This document shows, piece after piece, positions 1 to 5,014 of a stretch of DNA of 5,035 nt. How positions within the stretch are numbered: position 1 is the first letter of the stretch; each line of letters opens with the position of its first letter. The stretch comes from Desulfoprunum sp. (GTDB lineage Bacteria; Desulfobacterota; Desulfobulbia; Desulfobulbales; Desulfocapsaceae): NCBI GenBank assembly GCA_030696435.1, contig JAUYSF010000329.1:1-5035 (forward strand), given 5' to 3'. Below the pieces are notes generated by a model. The model had not been told where the DNA came from. It saw only the letters and a list, made by a program, of their open reading frames with translations, and searched no databases. Made by a program: the position numbers and the translations under genes.

Positions 1-16
1 GATGCAGCGATACCCG

Positions 17-130
17 TCACGGCTTCGCTTTCGGTTGCTTCTCAATTTTGTCCTTATCTTTCTTTTTTTGCTTTTCACTCTCTTGCTTCTGGCTTTTTTC
101 TTTGCCTTTTTTACCGCCTTTATCTCCCAT
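17..130 (-). CDS. Small lysine-rich hypothetical protein (37 aa)
   Basis: Reading the minus strand from the ATG at 130 gives a 37-residue protein that starts MGDKGGKKGKEKSQKQ, ends QPKAKP, and stops at TGA (19-17). Fifteen of 37 residues are Lys, with many Glu, Asp and Gln and almost no hydrophobics, so it should be soluble, cytoplasmic and probably disordered. A strong ribosome-binding site, AAGGAG (143-138), sits 7 nt before the ATG and is the main support for a real gene. There is no signal peptide, membrane segment or Cys. I recall similar MGDK-starting Lys-rich mini-proteins in Desulfobacterota and other environmental bacteria, with no established function; nucleic-acid or ribosome binding is only a guess from charge. 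It lies downstream of, and co-directional with, the lipoprotein gene, separated by a repeat element. I see no convincing promoter in the 63 nt between repeat and gene. Confidence 0.72.
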   Translation of the reverse strand: MGDKGGKKGKEKSQKQESEKQKKKDKDKIEKQPKAKP

Positions 131-193
131 GATCTTGCTCCTTTGTGAATAAATGGTTGTTGTTCAGAGGACCTGCAATTCCGAATCTAACTC

Positions 194-355
194 GTAACTA
201 TTCAGCGAATTAAATCGCTATCGAAATCGGGATCGAAATCGAATCGAGTTCGCAAAAATCATAGCAGTTTCAGGGAAAGTGCGACTGCAACTCAGAATTC
301 ACTGCACCGAAAGACTCAATCCGATTTCGATAGCGATAGCGATTTCGATCCCGAT
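194..355 (-). repeat. Interspersed ~163-bp ATCGNN repeat element, copy 1
   Basis: Read on the minus strand from 355, this begins with six phased hexamers (ATCGGG, ATCGAA, ATCGCT, ATCGCT, ATCGAA, ATCGGA). A ~75-nt core follows, then a 3' arm of CGATNN units (down to about 212), then GCTGA and ATAGTTAC. The same order of blocks occurs on the plus strand at 3688-3851. Shared blocks include GCAGTCGC (288-281), AAACTGC (270-264) and a 15-nt stretch at 257-243 with one difference. Within this copy the two arms are inverted repeats: 214-230 is the exact complement of 321-337 (17 nt) and 226-241 of 340-355 (16 nt), so the element could fold into a long stem in more than one register. It starts 36 nt after the lipoprotein stop and ends 63 nt before the Lys-rich gene. 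It has no coding content of its own; function unknown. It could be a non-autonomous mobile repeat or an RNA-level intergenic element. Confidence 0.82.
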
Positions 356-391
356 GGATTCAATGACAGCAACCTGAGCAGTTACTTTAAT

Positions 392-958
392 TTAGAGGCG
401 GAACCTGTCCAGATCTCTTGCCAGGGAATCAAGCCGACGGGAGATGTCTTCTCTCTCCTCATATCTGGCGGTCCTGCCATCTTCTGTCATCCGCACATAG
501 TCACTGCGAATGGAGTCGAGTCTGGCCTGGAATTCTTTTTCCTCCGACAAAGGCAAACGCCCGCTGATCCTTCCATCATCAATGGTCCTTTGGAGAATGG
601 GAATCCTCTCCATATTCATCGGTGCTTCCATTTGTGTTGTACGGGCAAACGCTCTGTTTATCTCGTCTCCGAGCACATCGAGTCTGTCATGCAGGCTGTT
701 CCATTTTTCCTGGTAGACAATTTGGTTTCTCAGCGCCGTATAGTCTGTGCGAATACCTTTCAGCGTCGTCAGAAACATCTGGGCTTGGTCGGGGGTAAGC
801 GCGCCGGTTTTAAGGCCCTCGCCGATTCTCTCCTCTATTCCAACCATTTTGCTCTCTGCACTTCTTTCATAATCCGGCCATGCGCGCATTGAGACACAGC
901 CTGAGAACAAGGCCAAGCCAAAAATTATCAACAGTGTCGTAAAAGCAGTCTTCTTCAT
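392..958 (-). CDS. Putative lipoprotein with two internal helical repeats (188 aa)
   Basis: The ATG at 958 is preceded by AGGAGG (970-965) with a 6-nt spacer, which fixes the start. The N-terminus MKKTAFTTLLIIFGLALFSGC is a lipoprotein signal: two Lys, a hydrophobic stretch, then FSG-C21, where Cys21 would be lipidated. The -3 residue is Phe, slightly off the usual lipobox. The mature part is hydrophilic and Arg/Glu/Asp-rich, predicted helical, with no Cys other than C21. It holds a tandem duplication: residues 41-104 align with 122-186. The matches are I45/I126, G48/G129, G52/G133, L54/L135, L66/L147, the IR-T/S-DY motif at 69-73/150-154, and RLD-x-L followed by a basic/acidic end. The pattern G-x3-G-x-L followed by a long charged helix resembles small periplasmic helical-repeat proteins that I cannot name. 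No enzymatic motif is visible. Likely membrane-anchored, facing the periplasm; function unknown. Confidence 0.88.
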   Translation of the reverse strand: MKKTAFTTLLIIFGLALFSGCVSMRAWPDYERSAESKMVGIEERIGEGLKTGALTPDQAQMFLTTLKGIRTDYTALRNQIVYQEKWNSLHDRLDVLGDEINRAFARTTQMEAPMNMERIPILQRTIDDGRISGRLPLSEEKEFQARLDSIRSDYVRMTEDGRTARYEEREDISRRLDSLARDLDRFRL

Positions 959-1118
959 TTTATTCCTCCTGTTTTAACGTGTCATTCCGGATGGTTTTGC
1001 CCTGTTTTTTTGGCAAAGAGGTCGCGTCTTTGGGAGTCCTGGTCGTGCTGCCTATTCCAATTCCCACCGAGGATGGGCGCACCTGTGGATGAGCTCTATT
1101 TTTACTCATTTTCTATAA

Positions 1119-1134
1119 TTCAATTCTTGTGCCA
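1119..1134 (-). promoter_or_regulatory. Candidate sigma-54 (-24/-12) promoter for the lipoprotein gene
   Basis: On the minus strand 1134-1119 reads TGGCACAAGAATTGAA. The -24 half TGGCAC is a perfect match to the sigma-54 consensus. The -12 half is TTGA instead of TTGC, so the usual GC is GA. Transcription would begin near 1107 and give a leader of about 150 nt before the ATG at 958. The imperfect -12 element keeps confidence modest; an A/T-rich TATAGA just downstream could instead be a sigma-70 -10 box. Confidence 0.33.
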
Positions 1135-1215
1135 GGCTTCGGACTATTGACGTTATATCGTTCATCATGCTGATATGTAATGATAATGTGTTGAATGAAA
1201 TGAGAGGTGTCTGCC

Positions 1216-1278
1216 TTCGAAAACCTTGTCGAAAGGGTCACATTTGACCAGTGGTCGGATATGACCCCGTTCTGGGTC
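1216..1278. promoter_or_regulatory. Cluster of GGTC/GACC dyads, possible operator or enhancer sites
   Basis: Four short inverted repeats follow one another: TTCGA/TCGAA (1216-1220/1229-1233), GGTCA-CATT-TGACC (1236-1249), GGTC-GGATAT-GACC (1253-1266) and GACCC-CGTTCT-GGGTC (1263-1278). The third and fourth share an arm and so exclude each other as hairpins. They lie roughly 205-250 bp upstream of the start implied by the -24/-12 site at 1458-1473, a normal distance for binding sites of sigma-54 activators. That role is inferred. GGGTCA/TGACCC repeats also occur at the ends of small palindromic (REP-like) elements, so a repeat remnant is the main alternative. Confidence 0.35.
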
Positions 1279-1457
1279 TAGGGATGCACATGGAGGTGCT
1301 CTGCAGCGATGCACACGGGGAGTGAAATTCTTGTTGAAATACGGTGATCGTGCTTCGCCAAACTGGCTGAAACCGCATGTAAATCGACATTGATGTGAGG
1401 CTGTTCAGAACGAGAGTGGCTCGCCTGAAATGAGCGATCGATTCCCTCCGTTCGTCC

Positions 1458-1473
1458 TGGCCTGGGTATTGCA
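1458..1473 (+). promoter_or_regulatory. Candidate sigma-54 (-24/-12) promoter for the hybrid histidine kinase
   Basis: The sequence TGGCCTGGGTATTGCA carries the invariant GG (1459-1460) and GC (1471-1472) separated by exactly 10 nt. It also has the fuller TGGC at -24 and TTGCA at -12. This is the best -24/-12 match I found in the window. Transcription would start near 1484, leaving a leader of about 120 nt before the ATG at 1606. If real, kinase expression depends on RpoN and an enhancer-binding activator, whose sites could be the dyads at 1236-1278. Confidence 0.48.
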
Positions 1474-1605
1474 TTGATCAGTATGACAACCACAGGCTTG
1501 TCTGAGGCTATGGTATGCCCAGCAGGCGGGAAGCCAGATCTCCACTTTGTATTCGGCTGGATCTGATTTTTGGAGTGGTTGTATACATTGAGTGAAGGAG
1601 GAACT

Positions 1606-3597
1606 ATGTCTGACACACATATCGAAAACCAGCATCAGCTCGCCAACATCGAACTGAAGAGGCGAATTGCGCTGCTCGAAGAAAGGCTCCTGGAAAAGGA
1701 GCGGGCCGGGGAGAGTTTGCAGGATTCCGAGAAGCGCTACCGACGGCTCTTTCAATCCGCCAAGGATGGTATCTTGATTCTTGATGCCGAGACGGGCAAG
1801 GTGGTTGATGCCAATCCTTTCCTGTTGCAGTTACTCGGATTTTCTTACGATGCGATATGCGGGCAGTATATCTGGGAACTTGGGGTGTTCAAGGACATTG
1901 CCGCCTCTCGGGAGGCATTCAAGAACCTGCAGGATAACGAATACATCCGGTATGATGATTTGCCGCTGGAAACCCACGATGGGCGACCCATCGCCGTGGA
2001 GTTTGTCAGTAATGTCTATCTGGTGGACCATAGCAAGGTGATACAGTGCAATATCCGCGACATCACCGCGCGTAAACAGGCCGATGCAGAACGAAGGCAA
2101 TTGATTGCAGCTGTCGAGCAAGCTGGAGACTCCGTTGTCATGACCGATCCCCGGGGGATCATTCAATTCGTCAACCCGGCCTTCGAGCGAACGACGGGTT
2201 ATACTCAGGAGGAGGTCGTCGGTCAGAATCCGCGCATCCTCAAGAGTGGCAAGCAGGATGAATTGTTTTACCGCAATCTTTGGGATACCATTTCCAGCGG
2301 CAGAATCTGGACAGGCCTTATGGTCAATAAACGCAAGGACGGCAGTCTCTATACCGAGGAGACAACAATTTCGCCGATTCGCGACGCTTCGGGCCGGATA
2401 GTCAATCATGTGGCCGTCCAACGGGACATGACCGAGCATCTCCGGCTGACGTCTCAACTTCAGCAATCCCAGAAAATGGAAGCGGTGGGCCTACTGGCGG
2501 GTGGCGTGGCCCACGATTACAACAACATGCTCAGCGTGATCCTTGGTTATACGGAGCTTGCCTTGGGAAAGGTGGATCCGGCCGAGTCTCTGCACGCCGA
2601 CCTGGATGAAATTTACAAGGCTGCGATGCGTTCCACGGAAATAACCCGGCAATTACTGGCATTTGCCCGCAAGCAAACAATCAATCCCGTGGTGCTTGAT
2701 CTGAACCAGAACGTCCAGAGCATGCTCAAGATGCTCCGGCGACTCATTGGCGAGAATATAACCCTGGCATGGCTGCCCGAAGCAGGCCTGTACCCGATCA
2801 AGATGGATCCCGCCCAGACAGATCAGCTCCTGGCCAATCTTTGTGTCAACGCCAGGGATGCCATTGCTGATGTCGGTAAGGTTATTATCGAAACGAAGAA
2901 CGTGGTTTTTGACGAGACGTATTGTATCAATAATATAGGGTTTGTGTCAGGACAGTATGTGTTGCTGGCCGTAAGTGACGACGGCGGTGGCATGGACAAG
3001 GAAACCCTCAATCATATTTTCGAACCTTTTTTCACGACCAAGGAGATGGGCCAGGGAACTGGTCTGGGGCTCTCTACCGTCTATGGCATTGTCAAGCAGA
3101 ACCACGGATTTATCAACGTCTACAGCGAACCGGGAAAAGGAACGACCTTTAAGATCTACCTGCCCTGGTACGCGGGCCAAACAATCGAGGTGCAGCGGGA
3201 AAAGGTTGCGGAAATTCCTCTCAGCCAGGGCGAGACGGTGCTGGTGGTGGAGGACGAGCCTTTGCTCCTGAAGATGAATGAAAGAATGCTGGAACAATTA
3301 GGATACCGGGCGCTGGCAGCGGGCTCGCCGGGCGAGGCCATCGGCTTGGCTGCGGAACATGCAGGCGAGATACGCCTTCTTGTAACCGACGTCGTCATGC
3401 CCGAAATGAACGGCCGGGATCTGGCGGAGAGGTTGCAATCCCTTTATCCGGACATGAAAATTCTGTTTATGTCCGGCTATATGGCCTCCGTGATTGTTCA
3501 CCGGGGTGTATTGGATGAAGGCGTGAATTTCATCCAGAAGCCATTCTCGATGAAGGATCTGGCTGTCAAAATACAGGATGCGATGAGAGGAAATTGA
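1606..3597 (+). CDS. Cytoplasmic hybrid histidine kinase, PAS-PAS-HisKA-HATPase-REC (663 aa)
   Basis: A sensor kinase that would autophosphorylate on His and pass phosphate to its own receiver domain. I start it at ATG 1606 because AAGGAGGA (1595-1602) lies just upstream; an in-frame ATG at 1570 has no such site. Residues 10-45 are a charged coiled coil. Two PAS domains follow (about 41-155 and 165-277, each ending in a PAC-like RDIT or RDMT segment). The HisKA domain has GGVAHDYNNML with phospho-acceptor His303. The ATPase domain has N-box NLCVNARDA (Asn415), G1 SDDGGGM (457-463), FEPFFTTK (472-479) and G2 GQGTGLGLS (482-490). A C-terminal receiver (about 544-660) has acidic pair Asp550/Glu551, phospho-acceptor Asp595 in VTDVVMP, Ser623 and Lys645. 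All catalytic residues are present, so it should be active. No signal peptide or membrane segment: it senses a cytoplasmic cue through PAS; the ligand is unknown. No Hpt, response regulator or DNA-binding partner is in the window, so it looks orphan. Confidence 0.96.
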   Translation: MSDTHIENQHQLANIELKRRIALLEERLLEKERAGESLQDSEKRYRRLFQSAKDGILILDAETGKVVDANPFLLQLLGFSYDAICGQYIWELGVFKDIAASREAFKNLQDNEYIRYDDLPLETHDGRPIAVEFVSNVYLVDHSKVIQCNIRDITARKQADAERRQLIAAVEQAGDSVVMTDPRGIIQFVNPAFERTTGYTQEEVVGQNPRILKSGKQDELFYRNLWDTISSGRIWTGLMVNKRKDGSLYTEETTISPIRDASGRIVNHVAVQRDMTEHLRLTSQLQQSQKMEAVGLLAGGVAHDYNNMLSVILGYTELALGKVDPAESLHADLDEIYKAAMRSTEITRQLLAFARKQTINPVVLDLNQNVQSMLKMLRRLIGENITLAWLPEAGLYPIKMDPAQTDQLLANLCVNARDAIADVGKVIIETKNVVFDETYCINNIGFVSGQYVLLAVSDDGGGMDKETLNHIFEPFFTTKEMGQGTGLGLSTVYGIVKQNHGFINVYSEPGKGTTFKIYLPWYAGQTIEVQREKVAEIPLSQGETVLVVEDEPLLLKMNERMLEQLGYRALAAGSPGEAIGLAAEHAGEIRLLVTDVVMPEMNGRDLAERLQSLYPDMKILFMSGYMASVIVHRGVLDEGVNFIQKPFSMKDLAVKIQDAMRGN

Positions 3598-3687
3598 AGG
3601 CAGTCGTCAATGGTGGAAACCAAACCTCTCTGCCGGGTGCATTCTGGGAAGATAATTGGTTCATCCGGTTTAAGCGTTCTTTTAGGT

Positions 3688-3851
3688 ATCGAAATCGCTA
3701 TCGAAATCGCTATCGGTATCGGATTCAGCCTGCTGGTGTATTGCATTCCGAACCCGCAGTCGCGGTTTCCTCTCAAACTGCCACGGCTTTTGCGGACTCG
3801 ATCCCGATTATTCGTCGAAATTGGGGGCTGAAGCGTTACACAAATAGTTAC
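3688..3851 (+). repeat. Interspersed ~163-bp ATCGNN repeat element, copy 2
   Basis: This begins with six phased hexamers (ATCGAA, ATCGCT, ATCGAA, ATCGCT, ATCGGT, ATCGGA; 3688-3723), then TT-C-AG and a core aligning with copy 1. Shared blocks are GCAGTCGC (3756-3763), AAACTGC (3775-3781), the 15-nt block at 3788-3802 and the terminal ATAGTTAC (3844-3851). The 3' CGATNN arm is eroded to CGATCC-CGATTA (3799-3810), so the terminal stem of copy 1 is mostly lost here. An internal hairpin AACCCGC-AGTC-GCGGTTT (3751-3768) is stronger than its counterpart in copy 1 (293-276). The element starts 90 nt after the kinase stop and ends 99 nt before the next ATG, directly abutting a -24/-12 promoter candidate. 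Its hexamers give stop-free dipeptide repeats, which explains the open frames crossing it; I do not regard them as genes. Confidence 0.82.
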
Positions 3852-3868
3852 AGGCCCAAAGAATGCTT
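3852..3868 (+). promoter_or_regulatory. Candidate sigma-54 (-24/-12) promoter for the small exported protein
   Basis: AGGCCCAAAGAATGCTT has GG (3853-3854) and GC (3865-3866) exactly 10 nt apart, with GGC-C at -24 and TGC at -12. The outer consensus bases are weaker than at 1458-1473. The start would be near 3878, about 70 nt before the ATG at 3951. It begins one base after the repeat element ends. Confidence 0.33.
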
Positions 3869-3870
3869 AT

Positions 3871-3918
3871 TGTTTGAGGGGCATGAGACTTCAGTGACGG
3901 TAATGGTGATCTCAAACA
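3871..3918 (+). promoter_or_regulatory. Leader inverted repeat upstream of the exported-protein gene
   Basis: TGTTTGAG (3871-3878) and CTCAAACA (3911-3918) form a perfect 8-bp inverted repeat with a 32-nt interior, ending 17 nt before the AAAGGAG ribosome-binding site. It could be an operator dyad or a leader RNA stem. No known riboswitch pattern is recognised. Confidence 0.3.
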
Positions 3919-3950
3919 CCTCCAAAGTATTTTGGAAAGGAGCGGTAAAC

Positions 3951-4364
3951 ATGAAAAAGAAAATTACGATTTTAGCTCTTATGCTTTGCGTAGCAAGCAC
4001 AACTACCGCATTTGCTCGAGGAAATTATGGAAATCATGGTGACAGCTATCATGGCAGATCGGACTACTATGGTTATCATAGCCGCAGGCATCATGATGAT
4101 GGTCTCGGAATTGCTGTTGGTATAATGGGCGGCCTCATTCTCGGCTCCGCTTTAATGTATTCAGCGATGCCTCCACCTCAGGCAGTTGTGTATGGATCAC
4201 CATATACAACATATCAGCCGGAAGTCGTTGCCCCGCAACCGAGAATTTGCGTAGAAGACCGTCGCATCAGCGGAGAGTGGCAGATCAGCCAATATGATGG
4301 ACGTCAGATCTGGGTGTCGTTTCCGTATCCGGTAATCCAGAGAGTCCAGGTCCCATGTTACTGA
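3951..4364 (+). CDS. Small exported protein with His/Tyr/Gly-rich segment and Gly-rich hydrophobic helix (137 aa)
   Basis: I place the start at ATG 3951, preceded by AAAGGAG (3936-3942) and followed at once by a classic signal peptide (MKKK, hydrophobic stretch, then AFA-RG with likely cleavage after Ala22). The open frame extends upstream to 3594, but that part translates the repeat element and is not credible. The mature protein has a His/Tyr/Gly/Arg-rich region (24-50) and a Gly-rich hydrophobic segment GLGIAVGIMGGLILGSALMY (51-70) resembling a glycine-zipper membrane helix. A Pro/Tyr linker (74-97) follows, then a compact C-terminal module (98-137) with RICVEDRRISGEWQ, DGRQIWVSFPYPV and a final VPCY. 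Cys100 and Cys136 could form a disulfide in the periplasm. I believe similar C-terminal modules occur in uncharacterised Desulfobacterota proteins, but I cannot name a family. Probably attached to the inner or outer membrane from the periplasmic side; function unknown. The His-rich part might bind metal, which is a guess. Confidence 0.85.
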   Translation: MKKKITILALMLCVASTTTAFARGNYGNHGDSYHGRSDYYGYHSRRHHDDGLGIAVGIMGGLILGSALMYSAMPPPQAVVYGSPYTTYQPEVVAPQPRICVEDRRISGEWQISQYDGRQIWVSFPYPVIQRVQVPCY

Positions 4365-4383
4365 TAAACCGATCAGAGGTTTC
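4361..4383 (+). terminator. Weak hairpin after the exported-protein stop, doubtful terminator
   Basis: AAACC (4366-4370) and GGTTT (4378-4382) can pair around GATCAGA, and CTGAT/ATCAG (4361-4365/4372-4376) is a competing stem over the stop codon. Stems are only 5 bp and no U-tract follows, so intrinsic termination is doubtful. Confidence 0.18.
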
Positions 4384-4411
4384 TTGACTTGTCAGGTAAT
4401 AATGGTATTTG
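4384..4411 (+). promoter_or_regulatory. Weak sigma-70-like promoter candidate for the flavoprotein gene
   Basis: TTGACT (4384-4389) is a good -35 box, but the -10 at 16-nt spacing is TATTTG (4406-4411), only half matching. It is the best candidate in the 137 bp between the two genes. Confidence 0.2.
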
Positions 4412-4501
4412 ATTTCACTCGGGGAGATTCTCTCCACGTGTGGGCAATGGATTGTAGTTAATAATTCAACATTCCTCCATTCAGGCAACGATCAACTCCC
4501 A

Positions 4502-5014
4502 ATGGCAAGTGAAATATACGACTTCATTGTTATCGGAACAGGTCCGGCTGGACTTGCTGCGGCGATGACGGCTGCTAAAGCCGAAAAGAAGGTTCTGGTT
4601 GTCGAAAAGGAAGGTTCTCTCGGTGGAGTGTGTGTCAACACCGGGACTTTCCCGAGCAAGACCCTGCGGGAAGCGGTGCTTCATTTGACCGGTCATCTGA
4701 AACGGAAATTGTACGAGGATGCTTCCTGTGCCAGCATGGATGCGGAAATATCCATGGAAAAGCTGAAACAACGGTTGTATCACGTTCGGACGGAAGAACA
4801 CCTTATCATCAACTGCCAGCTGGAACGCAACGGGATTGCGCTCATCCGTGGCAATGCCCGCTTTTTTGACAGCAACACCGTCATTATCGATCAGCTCGGA
4901 ACAAACCAAAAGATTCGGGTGCAGGGCGAGAGAATCATTATCGCCACCGGCTCCCAACCTCGCAATCCTCCGGAATTCCCTTTTGATCATCAAGTGATAG
5001 TCGACTCCACCTAA
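4502..5014 (+). CDS. sthA: Si-specific NAD(P)+ transhydrogenase-type flavoprotein, N-terminal part, interrupted by in-frame TAA
   Basis: The protein starts MASEIYDFIVIGTGPAGLAA, an FAD-binding Rossmann motif (G12, G14, G17). Next is GGVCVNTGTFPSK (41-53), the flavoprotein disulfide reductase active-site region. Here the first Cys (C44) is kept but the second is Thr49, as in soluble transhydrogenase SthA (GGGCTHWGTIPSK in E. coli, from memory) and unlike lipoamide dehydrogenase. Further SthA-like landmarks are GNARFFD (117-123) and the second FAD motif IIIATGSQP (145-153). SthA catalyses cytoplasmic hydride exchange between NADH and NADP+. The family is about 465 residues; this frame stops after 170, at a TAA (5012-5014), but reads on in the same frame with ILGIEQV, matching the family. 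So it is a nonsense-mutated pseudogene, a sequence error, or a recoded gene. ATG 4502 is chosen because the Rossmann fold begins six residues later. Its ribosome-binding site is weak, and a TTG at 4409 would add 31 unlikely residues. Confidence 0.85.
   Translation: MASEIYDFIVIGTGPAGLAAAMTAAKAEKKVLVVEKEGSLGGVCVNTGTFPSKTLREAVLHLTGHLKRKLYEDASCASMDAEISMEKLKQRLYHVRTEEHLIINCQLERNGIALIRGNARFFDSNTVIIDQLGTNQKIRVQGERIIIATGSQPRNPPEFPFDHQVIVDST

Larger units (their letters stand above)
959..1605. other. Long divergent intergenic region with regulatory-looking dyads, no clear gene
   Basis: This 647-bp stretch separates the minus-strand lipoprotein gene from the plus-strand histidine kinase gene. Besides the promoter candidates and dyad cluster listed separately, it holds a short hairpin TTTGCC/GGCAAA (996-1001/1012-1017) with an A/T-rich loop. 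Minus-strand open frames across 1238-1616 have no ribosome-binding site and start inside the kinase gene or its leader. Their translations show no domain I recognise. A decayed gene in 1280-1560 cannot be excluded, but I see no positive sign of one. Confidence 0.55.

Noticed and set aside
41..130. Low-complexity A/T tract rather than a gene
   Set aside because: On the minus strand it forms an uninterrupted frame with an ideal ribosome-binding site, clean start and stop; the tract is explained by AAA and AAG Lys codons.
211..355. CRISPR array or simple tandem repeat
   Set aside because: There are no repeat-spacer units; the hexamer arms flank a conserved unique core and recur as a whole element elsewhere in the window.
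996..1017. Hairpin TTTGCC/GGCAAA as a terminator
   Set aside because: It lies 5' of the lipoprotein gene rather than after any gene, its stem is only 6 bp, and no U-tract follows the stem.
1147..1176. Sigma-70-like promoter TTGACG with TGC-TGATAT on the plus strand
   Set aside because: The -10 is poor, the spacing is 18 nt, and it would give a leader of over 400 nt; the -24/-12 site at 1458-1473 is a better match.
1570..1605. Earlier ATG for the kinase adding MEWLYTLSEGGT
   Set aside because: The strong AAGGAGGA at 1595-1602 lies inside this extension and is placed for the ATG at 1606.
1278..1616. Minus-strand open frame of 112 codons in the divergent intergenic region
   Set aside because: It starts across the kinase ribosome-binding site, has no Shine-Dalgarno, and its translation shows no recognisable motif or clear coding character. 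A decayed gene remnant cannot be fully excluded.
1831..2466. Minus-strand open frame of 211 codons inside the kinase gene
   Set aside because: It is antisense to the PAS domains, whose plus-strand reading is unambiguous; no ribosome-binding site or motif supports it.
3610..3831. Open frame of 73 codons on the plus strand with IEIAIEIAIGIG
   Set aside because: It is the second frame through the same ATCGNN hexamers; the openness comes from the 6-nt period lacking stop codons, not from coding selection.
3594..3950. Upstream in-frame extension that would make the exported protein 256 residues
   Set aside because: The extension translates the repeat element (dipeptide runs such as YRNRYRNR), has no ribosome-binding site, and would bury a perfect signal peptide. 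The ATG at 3951 has AAAGGAG and a cleavage site.
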